Shown: piece after piece, positions 8,624 through 17,551 of the stretch
How the letters are laid out: the number at the start of each line of letters is the position of its first letter
Numbering within the stretch: position 1 is the first letter of the stretch
Assembly (NCBI GenBank): GCA_947450475.1
Contig: CANFVK010000004.1
Span: forward strand, 62,001 to 126,000
Direction: 5' to 3'
Origin: Bacteriovoracaceae bacterium
GTDB taxonomy: Bacteria; Bdellovibrionota; Bacteriovoracia; Bacteriovoracales; Bacteriovoracaceae
DNA: 64,000 nucleotides
Program-made: the position numbers and the translations under genes
The notes under the pieces: generated by a model
Seen by the model: only the letters and a program-made list of their open reading frames with translations
The model's database searches: none
What the model was told of the DNA's origin: nothing

Positions 8624-9058
8624 TTATTCATTATCCTCATCATGTGGATCAAAATCAACTTCATCCTCACCTTCGTCAGTGTTAGACATAAATGAACTCA
8701 ATGCCCTAGCAGTTCCTTCTTTTGGTGGCAGCGCTTTATTTTCATTACCTTTGTCATCAAGACGGTGAGAATATCTCATGGTGACATCCTCTTTAAGAAC
8801 TTGAGAAGGTTTGAAAGTCAAAACTCTTCTTGCGGATATATCCATCGCTTCACCAGTTTGAGGATTTCTCCCAACTCTTGTTGCTTTATCTCTAATTGAA
8901 AAATTTCCGAATCCAGAAATTTTAACTTTTTCTCCCTTAGAGAGTGTATCTTTAATGACTTTAAAAACGAGGTCTACTAAATCAGCAGCTTCTTTTTTTG
9001 AAAATCCTGCTTCTTTGTAAACGCGTTCAACTATGTCTGCCTTCGTTAGACTCATCAT
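8624..9058 (-). CDS. ihfA: Integration host factor subunit alpha
   Basis: Residues 1-95 are a clear HU/IHF fold: LTKADIVERVYKEAGFSKKEAADLVD, KISGFGNFSIRDK, then RVGRNPQTGEAMDISARRVLTFKPSQVLKE. The RNPxTGE beta-arm includes the DNA-intercalating Pro, and the alpha-type arm favours IhfA over HU. IHF bends DNA in nucleoid organisation, transcription and recombination. Unusually, about 45 extra residues follow the fold and end in a highly acidic tail (DEGEDEVDFDPHDEDNE). The ribosome site GGAGGA precedes two tandem ATGs; the second (9055) is better spaced. It heads a two-gene unit with the MerR gene. Confidence 0.92.
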   Translation of the reverse strand: MMSLTKADIVERVYKEAGFSKKEAADLVDLVFKVIKDTLSKGEKVKISGFGNFSIRDKATRVGRNPQTGEAMDISARRVLTFKPSQVLKEDVTMRYSHRLDDKGNENKALPPKEGTARALSSFMSNTDEGEDEVDFDPHDEDNE

Positions 9059-9155
9059 CTTCCTCCGTGAAAATTTGGTCGGTCGTAGTTTTCCTTATAT
9101 TAAGAGGTTACCAAAGAAGAATTTTTTTATCTATAAAAAAATTAACTAATTAGAC

Positions 9156-9182
9156 ATTGCTGGACTTTTTTAATCCAGCAAT
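9156..9182 (-). terminator. Hairpin downstream of the topoisomerase A gene
   Basis: Nine-base perfect inverted repeat (ATTGCTGGA at 9156-9164, TCCAGCAAT at 9174-9182) with a nine-base loop, starting seven bases after the stop codon of the minus-strand topoisomerase gene. On the minus strand a T run follows only about 17 bases later, so it is a weak intrinsic terminator or an RNA-stabilising stem. Confidence 0.5.
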
Positions 9183-9188
9183 GATTGT

Positions 9189-10634
9189 TTACTTCTTCTT
9201 CAGCTTGGCCTTTGGGATCTTTTTAGACATTTCTTTTTCAATTTTTTTCTGTAAATTGAGTTTTTCGGAGTCTTTTTGCTTAAGCCAGTTCGAAAGTTTT
9301 TCATCAACGTCACGAAGTTCTTCAATCAACTTTTTCTCAACCAATGATTTTGACTTAGCGATTTTATCAAATTCTTTAAGAGAAGCAGTATCGTCTTTAA
9401 CCATCAATGCGCGTTTTTCCACTTCTTCCTTAGTCATTCGATAAATAGGCATATCTGCGAGATACTCTGCAAAAGTGAATTTTTTCTTATCTAGGTAATC
9501 TACATACGTCTTTCGATTAGTTGATTTTGTGGCGACTTCGTATTCTTTGTTTTTGATAAATCGGATGATTTCATTATTTTGACGAATCTTTCTTTCGAAA
9601 TCTTCACATAATAATTCGTAACGTTTTTTAACCACCTCAAGTCTTTTTTGAGCAAATATTTCAATAATTTCTTCAGGTGCATTAAATATTCTTACCCCTC
9701 TTTCCGAAATAAGCGTGTAATTAGGAACTAAAGTACTAGAATTTGACAACTTATTAACTACATCTTGAAGAGAGGGCTGCTGTCCTTTTTTAAAAATTAA
9801 CTCAATTTTAATGTCATTGTTAACAGATGAATCGATGAAATCCTTTATGTAATCTTCATCAATAAACTTTGTAAGATAACGATAGATTTTTGATGCATCA
9901 TAACCGCGAGGTAGTTCTGTAATATAAATAGAGCCATTGATTTCTTGAAAGCTCATTCCAAAAACCAATCTACCTTTTTCATCTACTTCAATTTTATTTT
10001 TGTAATTATGAACATATGACCTAAGACGTTTAACTTTACCAGTCTGAATATAGCTAATGATTGATTCAATTAAATCATGATGATGAAAACTAGGAATAAC
10101 TGAAGAAAAACCAGTACCAATTCCTTCAGCGCCATTCATGAGCATCAAGGGAAGCTTTGGAAGTAAACATACAGGCTCCATCACTTTTTCATCATAATTA
10201 GGAACCATCGCAACCTGGTTCATATCATCAAAAAGCAACAGCTCTGCAACTTTGCCAAGCTTACATTCGATGTATCGAGATGCAGCTGGAGCTGGCTCCA
10301 TTCTTTCACCAAAATATCCCTTTTTATCAATGAGGGGATAATTATTTGAGAATGTAAAATCTTGTGCCATGTTAACTATAGCGGATTCAACAGAAGCTGG
10401 TCCATGCGGATGCAATGTTAAAACCAAACCTGTCGCACTAGAAACTTTCATCAGTCCTTTGGACTGGTTTTTCCAAAGAGTAAAAAGTATTCTCCTTTGG
10501 CCTGGCTTCAAACCATCCTGAAGATAAGGAATCGCACGATCCATTAGGGTGTAAATTTGATAAAGTCTATATTCTTCTTTAACGACTTCAGTCAGCGAGA
10601 CTGAATCCAATGAGTGCAAATATCTTTCTTCCAT
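9189..10634 (-). CDS. Type IIA DNA topoisomerase, A (breakage-reunion) subunit, eukaryote/T4-like and short
   Basis: The protein carries the DNA breakage-reunion core of type IIA topoisomerases: IPYLQDGLKPGQRRILFTLW (35-54), the catalytic Tyr121 in AASRYIECKL, and LMNGAEGIGTGFSSVIPSF (165-183). These blocks resemble eukaryotic topoisomerase II and T4 gp52 (GLKPGQRKVLF, NGAEGIGTGWS) more than GyrA/ParC (NGSSGIAVGMATNIPPHN). At 481 residues it has the core and coiled-coil gate but no C-terminal beta-pinwheel, so it cannot wrap DNA like gyrase. It ends in a Lys-rich tail (KIPKAKLKKK) similar to that of its partner. It lies 13 bases after the B subunit gene. Likely role: decatenation or relaxation. 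Confidence 0.85.
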   Translation of the reverse strand: MEERYLHSLDSVSLTEVVKEEYRLYQIYTLMDRAIPYLQDGLKPGQRRILFTLWKNQSKGLMKVSSATGLVLTLHPHGPASVESAIVNMAQDFTFSNNYPLIDKKGYFGERMEPAPAASRYIECKLGKVAELLLFDDMNQVAMVPNYDEKVMEPVCLLPKLPLMLMNGAEGIGTGFSSVIPSFHHHDLIESIISYIQTGKVKRLRSYVHNYKNKIEVDEKGRLVFGMSFQEINGSIYITELPRGYDASKIYRYLTKFIDEDYIKDFIDSSVNNDIKIELIFKKGQQPSLQDVVNKLSNSSTLVPNYTLISERGVRIFNAPEEIIEIFAQKRLEVVKKRYELLCEDFERKIRQNNEIIRFIKNKEYEVATKSTNRKTYVDYLDKKKFTFAEYLADMPIYRMTKEEVEKRALMVKDDTASLKEFDKIAKSKSLVEKKLIEELRDVDEKLSNWLKQKDSEKLNLQKKIEKEMSKKIPKAKLKKK

Positions 10635-10647
10635 TTATATAGATTCC

Positions 10648-12699
10648 TTATTTTTTTAATTTAGCCTTTTTAGTGATTTTTTTTTCAACTTTTAACTTCT
10701 TACTTTTTGATACTATCGAGTCTGAAGTACCTTTCTTAATTGAAGAACTCGATTCATTATCTAAAAGTAATTCTTTTCTAAGATTGGTATCTTTTCCGAA
10801 ACAAATATCTAATGTTTGTTTGGCAGATCCAATATCATCAACTGTAATTTTACAAAATTCTTCACGAGACAATGTGTGTTTGAAAGCTTCTGGAGACATC
10901 TCTCCAAGCCCCTTGTTTCGCTGAATCTCACGTATTTTAACATTTGATTTTTTTAACTTTTCTAATTGGTCATCACTTTCAATAAAAAGAGTTTCTTTAT
11001 CAGTAATAACTTCAAACAATGGCGCTTTTGCAAACTGGATGGCCCCTTGTTCAAATAATTCCGGCCAAAAAGTAAAAAAGAAATTTACTAATAACGTATT
11101 GATGTGACCGCCATCGACATCAGAATCTGCAAGAAAAACAATTTTCGAGTATCGCAATTCATTGGAATCAGCTTTTTGCCCAATGGTCAGCCCTATGGAA
11201 GCCATAATATCCAAAAATTCTTGATTATTTATAACATCATTAATTGATGCCTGCATAACGTTCATGGGTTTTCCCTTGAGCGCAATTCCTCCTTGATAGA
11301 GTTTATTACGAGCTGAGCGCAGACCTCCAATTGCTGAATCCCCTTCACAGATGAAGAGGGTACACAAATGTCTATCCCTTCTCTCGTTTGCATCTAATAA
11401 TTTTTCAACTCTTTGTTTTTTAGCTTTTTTTCCTTTCAAAGAAGCATCTTTCAACTCTTGAAAACGGTGACGAGACTTTGCTCTTTCAACGACAAGCTCA
11501 AGATACTCTTTGTTTTTTCTAAGAAATTTTTCAATATTATCGTTCATGAAATTTTCTATACCTTTTTCAAGGTTTAAATCTCTTACTAATTTACGTTTTG
11601 TCTGTGATTCAAAGCGAGGGTTGGGCATAGTAATACCCATAACAAAAGAAATTCCAGTTAAAACATCGTTATCTATAACTGTAATCTTCTCTTTCTTGGT
11701 TGCTCTTTCAATTTTGTCTTTAACTGTATTAATAAATATACGTTTTACTCTGTCATGATGAAATCCCCCATCAAAAGTTGGAGTGGAGTTAACGAACGAA
11801 ATAAATTTTTCACGATCGTCTGATCTTTTATCAAGACAAATTGAAAGGTGAAAATCAATTTTTCCTTTGACTGTTTTGCCTTTGGCATTTTGAGTCTCAT
11901 AAATATAAATTTCTTCACCCAAAAGTTGTGCACTTTCGCTGTCAATTCGTTGAGCAAGCTCAAGTAAACCTTTTTTAAACTGGTACCTTTCACCGTTAAA
12001 GAAAAAAGTTAATCCAGGGTTATTATAGGCTAGATCAATTATTCTCTTTCTTAGTAAATCTTCATTGATCACATTATCTTTATAGACTTCTTTAGAAAGC
12101 TGTAAAGTAACACTAACTCCTGAAGCACCTTTGAAAGGTTTCGGCTTTGTTTTATTAGTCTTTAGAGCACCATTTAAAAATTCGTATGTTTGCTCTTTCT
12201 TTGAATTGTAATGCTTAACTGTGGCAATGAAGACATCAGATGTTAAACAAGTAGCCGCGGCTCCAAGTCCATTTTGCCCAAGAGTTCTAAAGAGAAAGCC
12301 CTTTTCATCTGTTTCTTCATCTTTGAATTTTGATCCAGTTCTAAATTCGGTATAAACTTGTGGCACTTTATCAATGGGAAAACCAATGCCATTGTCAGAT
12401 ATTTTAACTGTCTTCTTGTCTGGAGAAAGTACTGTGTGAATTTCGGTTACATGGCCTCGGTAATATTCATCAATTGAATTATCCAATATTTCTTCAATTG
12501 CTTTAGATTTAGCTTGATGGAATTTTACCGTTTTAAATTCAACACCATTTGGCTTATAAATATATGTTTCCAAATCTTCAATATCATTACTGCCAAAAAC
12601 TAGCGTAATGCGATTTCGAACATGCCAGCGCTGATCTTTACTTTCAATAATGGCATCTTTGGTGCTTCCTTTTCTTACAACAGGTCCTACACTACTCAT
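10648..12699 (-). CDS. Type IIA DNA topoisomerase, B (ATPase) subunit
   Basis: The order is a GHKL ATPase domain (catalytic Glu70 in EEILDNSIDE; SDNGIGFP at 101-108; the glycine-rich lid RTLGQNGLGAAA at 138-149), a transducer with the QTK loop (366-368), and a TOPRIM domain (CEGDSAIGG at 451-459; ADSDVDGGH at 524-532; the KGLGEM motif). It is the ATP-hydrolysing partner of the A subunit encoded immediately downstream. The QTK, TOPRIM and KGLGEMSP blocks look bacterial ParE/GyrB-like, while the lid is unusual. The 683 residues end in a Ser/Lys-rich tail with the pattern KKxKLKK shared with the A subunit. The ribosome site AAGGA precedes the ATG. Confidence 0.88.
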   Translation of the reverse strand: MSSVGPVVRKGSTKDAIIESKDQRWHVRNRITLVFGSNDIEDLETYIYKPNGVEFKTVKFHQAKSKAIEEILDNSIDEYYRGHVTEIHTVLSPDKKTVKISDNGIGFPIDKVPQVYTEFRTGSKFKDEETDEKGFLFRTLGQNGLGAAATCLTSDVFIATVKHYNSKKEQTYEFLNGALKTNKTKPKPFKGASGVSVTLQLSKEVYKDNVINEDLLRKRIIDLAYNNPGLTFFFNGERYQFKKGLLELAQRIDSESAQLLGEEIYIYETQNAKGKTVKGKIDFHLSICLDKRSDDREKFISFVNSTPTFDGGFHHDRVKRIFINTVKDKIERATKKEKITVIDNDVLTGISFVMGITMPNPRFESQTKRKLVRDLNLEKGIENFMNDNIEKFLRKNKEYLELVVERAKSRHRFQELKDASLKGKKAKKQRVEKLLDANERRDRHLCTLFICEGDSAIGGLRSARNKLYQGGIALKGKPMNVMQASINDVINNQEFLDIMASIGLTIGQKADSNELRYSKIVFLADSDVDGGHINTLLVNFFFTFWPELFEQGAIQFAKAPLFEVITDKETLFIESDDQLEKLKKSNVKIREIQRNKGLGEMSPEAFKHTLSREEFCKITVDDIGSAKQTLDICFGKDTNLRKELLLDNESSSSIKKGTSDSIVSKSKKLKVEKKITKKAKLKK

Positions 12700-12806
12700 A
12701 TGTGATGAATCCTTTTTACATTCCTAAATATCGGGAATAATAAATCTTCTACTTCCTAATCTTTGATGTTAGGTTAAAGATAGGACCGTGTAATAGAAAA
12801 GGTACA

Positions 12807-13409
12807 ATGCGTTATAGATTCATTTTTCTTTCACTTCTTTTTTGGGCATTTTCTCTCAATTCTCAAGAGCTAAGCTTTGCAAACCTGCCCTTTAAAAAAA
12901 ATATTAAAGAAAATATTTTGCAGGGAGACATATTCTCCGAATCTAAAGTTAATTCATTAAATTTTAATAAGGAACAAAGTTTATCATTTTCAATCGCTGG
13001 CCTGCATCCAAAATCTTGCCCGTATGCGCTTAAGACTCTTTCGCTTTATGAAGAATTTTCTCATTTTTTAAATTTTGTTAAAGAAAGCAGATATAACGAC
13101 AGTACCAATGAAATAAATTTTCTTCTCTCTCATTTTTTACTTCCTTACGAAATGCGACTAATTTTCAAGCTTCCTAGAATAACAAAAGTTGGAACATATC
13201 CTTTTAGTTTTGACGTCGGGATATTGAAAAATTTAAATGGTAAAATTTATATTATGAACCATGGTAGCAGATGCTTATTTTATACAACGGCGTCCTGGCA
13301 AGGAAAACATACGGGATTTTCAAGTACAATATTTGAACTTTTCTCTCAGACTCTTTCGAGATTATCGATGGAAATTCTTTTTAGAATTTCATCAACCTTA
13401 AGCCATTGA
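12807..13409 (+). CDS. Putative secreted protein of unknown function
   Basis: A 200-residue protein with a signal peptide (RYRFIFLSLLFWAFSLNSQ) and a ribosome site (AAAGG) eight bases before the ATG. The mature part shows no motif I recognise; it has one pair of Cys in the middle and near the end (SCPYALKT; GSRCLFYTT), which could form a disulfide. It is divergent from the topoisomerase B gene across a 107-base spacer. The 3' segment ends with a phase-dense serine/leucine stretch. A shared regulatory region is possible but no operator is obvious. Confidence 0.6.
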   Translation: MRYRFIFLSLLFWAFSLNSQELSFANLPFKKNIKENILQGDIFSESKVNSLNFNKEQSLSFSIAGLHPKSCPYALKTLSLYEEFSHFLNFVKESRYNDSTNEINFLLSHFLLPYEMRLIFKLPRITKVGTYPFSFDVGILKNLNGKIYIMNHGSRCLFYTTASWQGKHTGFSSTIFELFSQTLSRLSMEILFRISSTLSH

Positions 13410-13465
13410 TTCGCATCAAAAATTCTTTTCATGACAAACAGCACATTTCATAATATAAAATTTTC

Positions 13466-13906
13466 ATGAAAGTTTTAAGAATAAATGCTCAAGACACGTA
13501 CCCGATTAGGCAACTCATGTTGGTACCCAGTCATCTATTGAAAAAAGCAAAATTTGAAAACGATGATGATGAAGATATATCATTTCATTTAGGGGCTTTT
13601 AAAGAGTCAAAGCTTGTAAGTGTGGCTTCATTTTTCTATGAGCGCAATCAACTCTTCAGCGATCTTCATCAGTACCAACTTCGTGGAATGGCTACACTTC
13701 CTGAATTTCAAGGCCAGGGATTAAGTTCAGAGCTTTTAAGTTCTGCATTTCCAATTATTAAGCAAAATTTTTGTACTATGCTCTGGTGCAATGCCAGAGT
13801 TCCAGCAGTTGGCTTCTATCAAAAAGTTGGCTTTAAGAAGCTAAATGATGACGTTTTTGAAATCGATGATATCGGTCCGCACATTCTAATGTTTAAGCAA
13901 ATCTAA
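13466..13906 (+). CDS. GNAT-family N-acetyltransferase
   Basis: A small (146-residue) GCN5-related acyltransferase. The acetyl-CoA-binding motif A is visible as LRGMATLPEFQGQGLSSELL (about residues 72-91), matching the V/A-x-P-x-x-R/Q-G-x-G-x-G/A pattern. It is followed by motif B-like NARVPAVGFYQKVGFKKL, the usual end of GNAT domains where the aromatic residue precedes GF. The substrate cannot be predicted; amines and ribosomal or small-molecule targets are all known for such stand-alone proteins. The gene is 56 bases after the secreted protein gene and ends two bases before a convergent gene. Confidence 0.85.
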   Translation: MKVLRINAQDTYPIRQLMLVPSHLLKKAKFENDDDEDISFHLGAFKESKLVSVASFFYERNQLFSDLHQYQLRGMATLPEFQGQGLSSELLSSAFPIIKQNFCTMLWCNARVPAVGFYQKVGFKKLNDDVFEIDDIGPHILMFKQI

Positions 13907-13908
13907 TT

Positions 13909-14238
13909 TTATTTGGGGAAACAAAATCTACGTTGGGAATTTTGGTCAACAATTTTATAACTTTGCTGTACACATAATTTCTTAGTTTCAAATTTTTTTA
14001 AAGGTGCACAAGGATATGTTTTTTGATTTTTCTTTATCGCAGTGTTTCTGTGATTTAGACAATCTTCGAAGCCTTCATCAGTTGCACATACGTAGTGCAT
14101 TCGTTCACAATCATAAATCAGAAATTGTCCGCCTTTATATTTCCAATCTAGAGCATAATCAGAATGACGGTATTCATCTTCCGTAATTTTTTCTTCAGCA
14201 TAAACATTAAAAATAAAAAAAAGAATTAAAATCTTCAT
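13909..14238 (-). CDS. Small secreted cysteine-rich protein, unknown function
   Basis: A 109-residue protein with a short signal peptide (MKILILFFIFNVYA). The mature chain has six Cys (YDCER, HYVCA, EDCLN, YPCAP, KLCVQ, RFCFP), so three disulfides in the periplasm or outside the cell are likely. No family is recognised. Its ATG overlaps the stop of the upstream 83-residue gene (14235-14238), suggesting coupled translation. Extracellular stability is the only property the sequence supports. Confidence 0.65.
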   Translation of the reverse strand: MKILILFFIFNVYAEEKITEDEYRHSDYALDWKYKGGQFLIYDCERMHYVCATDEGFEDCLNHRNTAIKKNQKTYPCAPLKKFETKKLCVQQSYKIVDQNSQRRFCFPK

Positions 14239-14486
14239 TTCTGCTTTTTAATTAGCTTTAAAGCTGAGTCAAGAGCCGATTTGCAATCCTTCAATTCGAA
14301 TTCATAAAACATATGACTGGCTGAAATTTTGGGCAAGGCTTTTCCAAATTTTAATTCTTCTTCAAAAGATTTTATTCTATTATTCAAATTATTTCTAATT
14401 GTGCGCATTTGCTTTGGGGTTCTTTCCTGGAAACTCTCAATCAGAAGCTTTAATCTTTGTTCCACAGATAAATTTTTATTGTCCAT
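14235..14486 (-). CDS. Small cytoplasmic helical protein, unknown function
   Basis: An 83-residue, Lys/Glu/Leu-rich protein without signal peptide or membrane helix. It is predicted to be mostly helical (LSVEQRLKLLIESFQERTPKQMRTIRNNLNNRIKSFEEELK). No known family is evident. It follows the rhomboid protease gene by 14 bases on the same strand and overlaps the next small gene by four bases, so the three genes probably form one transcript. Confidence 0.65.
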   Translation of the reverse strand: MDNKNLSVEQRLKLLIESFQERTPKQMRTIRNNLNNRIKSFEEELKFGKALPKISASHMFYEFELKDCKSALDSALKLIKKQK

Positions 14487-14500
14487 CTAAATTCCTATAA

Positions 14501-15400
14501 TTAACGATTTATTAAAAAATAATAACGACCATCCAATTTATACCCTTCGATTATTAGGGTAAAAACAAAAAAGAAAATCGCTACAGATATATACTTTAAT
14601 CGAATCTTCTGCCACTTAAAATTCATAAAAGATGCGATAAGAATGCCCGAAACAAGCCCCATGCCATGAGCAGTGTTCGCAATAGGCCCCAATAGGCCAG
14701 TTAAGCATAAAAAATACCACCCGATCATGATTGTAATGTCATAGCGTGGTAGAGAATAGGCAAAATCAGTATTAATATTTTTAAAAACCCAAATGAAGCC
14801 CAACATAGCATAAAGAACACCCGACATTCCACCAAACTGAGGTCCTCCTACAAAATATTGAAATAGATTAGAAAATAATGCAGTAGAAAAAACAAAAAGT
14901 AGGAGAAAATTTTTTCCAAAACTAAACTCTAATAAATATCCAAGATCTTTAAACCAGAGCATGTTGAATAAAATATGAAGCAACGACATATGTAAAAAAG
15001 CAGGAGTAATAAGTCGCCATACTTGACCACGCTTTACTTCTTCTAAAAATCCACTTTCAACATTTCCAATAAAAAGCAACCGATAAAGAGAATCGCCTAG
15101 ATTGGTAAAACTTAATATATATATTCCAACACAAATGCTAAGGAGAATTATCGTCGAATCTCCCTTTGGTATGGTTTTAATTTTAACCCACTCTTCATCA
15201 ATTTTTTGGGGCTTTTGAAAACCAAGCTTGATCCTGAAAAAATCACGAGCAAGTTCCAGTTGAGCTTCTTGATCCAACAATAAAATATAGATATCAAGTT
15301 CAGCGTTATGATGAATAGATGCTAAAATGCCCTGATCATGCAACTCATGCATGATTTCCTCGGCCATTTTTTTGTCTTTTAATTCACCAATTACATGCAT
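14501..15400 (-). CDS. glpG: GlpG-type rhomboid intramembrane serine protease
   Basis: Rhomboids cut transmembrane segments within the inner membrane. An N-terminal cytoplasmic domain of about 70 residues resembles the GlpG NRho domain. Six membrane helices follow, with WRLITPAFLHMSLLHILFNM (residues 128-147; the HxxxN oxyanion motif is His142 and Asn146), the nucleophile Ser193 in GGMSGVLYAMLG, and the catalytic His245 in ANTAHGMGLVSG. The dyad and GlpG-like domain order support an active enzyme. The gene is first of a minus-strand unit with two small genes. Upstream is the 234-base region it shares with the divergent suf operon. Confidence 0.9.
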   Translation of the reverse strand: MHVIGELKDKKMAEEIMHELHDQGILASIHHNAELDIYILLLDQEAQLELARDFFRIKLGFQKPQKIDEEWVKIKTIPKGDSTIILLSICVGIYILSFTNLGDSLYRLLFIGNVESGFLEEVKRGQVWRLITPAFLHMSLLHILFNMLWFKDLGYLLEFSFGKNFLLLFVFSTALFSNLFQYFVGGPQFGGMSGVLYAMLGFIWVFKNINTDFAYSLPRYDITIMIGWYFLCLTGLLGPIANTAHGMGLVSGILIASFMNFKWQKIRLKYISVAIFFFVFTLIIEGYKLDGRYYFLINR

Positions 15401-15498
15401 TTGCTTAACGTCCTTCTAACAAAAATATTTTCCCTAAATATGATTTAGCCCTCTACACTTAAAAACTAAAGACTCAATGACTAAACTATTTAAAAAAA

Positions 15499-15545
15499 TT
15501 TGCCAGTTTTTTTGAATGTTCACTAGATATTCAATGTCTGGCAAA
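15499..15545. promoter_or_regulatory. Long two-tier inverted repeat upstream of the suf operon
   Basis: Outer arms TTTGCCAG (15499-15506) and CTGGCAAA (15538-15545) are perfect complements. Inside them, TTGAAT (15512-15517) pairs with ATTCAA (15529-15534) around an 11-base loop. It sits in the intergenic region between glpG and the Rrf2 gene, about 90 bases before the Rrf2 start. It could be an operator or a structured transcript end or leader. Confidence 0.5.
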
Positions 15546-15586
15546 ATAAATAAGTTTCTTTTTAACCTATTTTGCGATATTGTGCC

Positions 15587-15607
15587 CATAATTACCATAA
15601 GATTATG
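15587..15607. promoter_or_regulatory. Possible Rrf2 operator/promoter element
   Basis: Inverted half-sites CATAAT (15587-15592) and ATTATG (15602-15607), separated by nine bases, lie 28-48 bases before the Rrf2 ATG, where a promoter would be expected. CATAAT could also act as a -10 box. Autoregulation by the Rrf2 protein is typical for this family; the site itself is a guess. Confidence 0.3.
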
Positions 15608-15634
15608 AAATAACTTAAGATTATTGAGGAAAGA

Positions 15635-16117
15635 ATGCTCAAAATTAATAAGAAAGTTGAATATGCCCTAATCGCTCTAAAATTTATGTCTGATAAGCAA
15701 TCAACCAAAGTTAATGGTGAAATCTGCCTAACCTCAGCTCGAGAAATCTGTGATGAATTCAATACACCTTTTGATACGACGGCTAAGGTTATGCAAATTA
15801 TGAACAATCACAATATTTTAAATTCAGTGAAGGGAATCAAGGGGGGCTATTCATTAAAGAAATCGTTAGAAGAAATTACTTACATGGAACTGGCAAGACT
15901 GATTGAAGAAAAAAAGGAAATAGGCAGAGTTTGTAGCAGCGACAAAGGTACTTGTGAACTGTTTGGAAAATGTAATATTTCTTCTCCTGTTGAGAATTTA
16001 AATAGAAAATTAAATACTTTTCTAGAAAGTCTAACATTGCATGAACTATTACTTGGTGCCGATTATAATTTAGCCAAAGTGACTCCTTCAAATATTTCTC
16101 TGGAGAATCTTTCATGA
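15635..16117 (+). CDS. Rrf2/IscR-type iron-sulfur regulator of the suf operon
   Basis: A 160-residue protein with the Rrf2 winged helix: [15 protein letters not shown], then a recognition region ending [28 protein letters not shown]. Three Cys follow (Cys100, Cys107, Cys113 in [15 protein letters not shown]), the arrangement by which IscR/SufR-like proteins bind a [2Fe-2S] cluster. It therefore probably senses cellular Fe-S status and controls this operon, including itself. Its stop overlaps the sufB ATG by four bases (ATGA). A GAGGAAAG ribosome site precedes the start. Confidence 0.9.
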   Translation: MLKINKKVEYALIALKFMSDKQSTKVNGEICLTSAREICDEFNTPFDTTAKVMQIMNNHNILNSVKGIKGGYSLKKSLEEITYMELARLIEEKKEIGRVCSSDKGTCELFGKCNISSPVENLNRKLNTFLESLTLHELLLGADYNLAKVTPSNISLENLS

Positions 16118-17541
16118 GCACAGATATATTAAATTCTGAATACAAATATGGTTTTGTCACAGACATTGAAACAGAAGAATTTCCCAAAGGCTTAAATGAA
16201 AATATCGTAAGAATGATTTCTGCCAAGAAAAATGAACCAGAATGGTTATTAGAGTATCGCCTCAAGGCTTTTCGTCATTTTGAAAAACTCAGTGCGCCGG
16301 CATGGGCAAAACTTACAATTCCCAAAATCGATCTTCAAGACCTCTACTTTTACTCTGCACCAAAGAAAAAAGAAAACTTGGCAAGTCTGGATGAAATTGA
16401 TCCAGAATTACTGGCAACATTTGAAAAATTAGGTATTCCTCTTAACGAACAAAAAAGAATTTCCGGAGTTGCCGTTGACGCCGTCTTTGATTCAGTTTCA
16501 GTTGCAACAACTCACAAGGCGGAGCTAGAAAAAGTTGGAGTTATCTTTTGCTCAATTTCAGAAGCAGTACAAGAGCACCCTGAACTTGTAAAAAAATATC
16601 TAGGTACAGTCGTTCCTTATTCAGATAATTTCTACGCTGCTTTAAATGCTGCTGTATTCTCCGATGGATCATTTGTTTATATTCCAAAAGGAGTGAAGTG
16701 TCCTATGGATCTGTCTACTTACTTTAGAATAAATGCTAAAGAAACTGGGCAGTTTGAAAGGACCCTAATCGTGGCGGAAGCTGATTCTTTTGTAAATTAT
16801 TTAGAAGGCTGTACAGCACCTCAGCGCGATGAGAACCAATTGCATGCGGCGATAGTTGAATTAATTGCACATGACAATGCTGAAATTAAATATTCTACCG
16901 TTCAAAATTGGTATGCAGGCGATAAAAATGGGCTGGGGGGTATTTATAATTTTGTAACAAAACGAGGAAACTGCCTTGGTCGAAATTCTAAAATTTCATG
17001 GACTCAAGTTGAAGCTGGTTCGGCAATTACCTGGAAATATCCTTCCTGCAATTTGATTGGTGATTATTCAGAAGGTGCTTTTTACTCTGTTGCTTTAACC
17101 AATAATTTTATGCAAGCCGATACTGGAACAAAAATGATTCATATTGGAAAAAATACGAAATCAACAATTATCTCAAAAGGAATATCTGCAGAGAATTCAG
17201 AAAACAACTACCGTGGATTAGTCAAAATCATGCCAAGTGCTGAAGGTGCACGCAATTATTCTCAATGCGATTCTATGCTAATAGGGCACCGGGCCCAAGC
17301 AAATACATTTCCCTACATCGATGTCAAAAACAATTCGGCCATAGTTGAACACGAAGCTTCCACATCGAAAATAAGTGAAGAGCAGTTATTTTACTTACAA
17401 TCGCGAGGTTTAAATGAAGAAAAGTGCATATCCTTAATCGTTAATGGATTTTGTAAAGATGTTTTTAAAGAGTTACCACTTGAGTTCTCGGTTGAAGCTG
17501 TAAAATTAATTGAAATGAAGTTAGAAAATAGTATTGGATAA
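16114..17541 (+). CDS. sufB: Fe-S cluster assembly scaffold SufB
   Basis: SufB forms the SufBC2D scaffold on which Fe-S clusters are built in the cytoplasm. The 475-residue length is normal, and the family blocks are clear: [52 protein letters not shown], and near the end [29 protein letters not shown]. The Cys in YLEGCTAP and several conserved Asn/Glu residues of the core beta-helix are present. It is translationally coupled to the Rrf2 regulator, and sufC follows 10 bases later. Confidence 0.97.
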   Translation: MSTDILNSEYKYGFVTDIETEEFPKGLNENIVRMISAKKNEPEWLLEYRLKAFRHFEKLSAPAWAKLTIPKIDLQDLYFYSAPKKKENLASLDEIDPELLATFEKLGIPLNEQKRISGVAVDAVFDSVSVATTHKAELEKVGVIFCSISEAVQEHPELVKKYLGTVVPYSDNFYAALNAAVFSDGSFVYIPKGVKCPMDLSTYFRINAKETGQFERTLIVAEADSFVNYLEGCTAPQRDENQLHAAIVELIAHDNAEIKYSTVQNWYAGDKNGLGGIYNFVTKRGNCLGRNSKISWTQVEAGSAITWKYPSCNLIGDYSEGAFYSVALTNNFMQADTGTKMIHIGKNTKSTIISKGISAENSENNYRGLVKIMPSAEGARNYSQCDSMLIGHRAQANTFPYIDVKNNSAIVEHEASTSKISEEQLFYLQSRGLNEEKCISLIVNGFCKDVFKELPLEFSVEAVKLIEMKLENSIG

Positions 17542-17551
17542 AAGGAAGATT

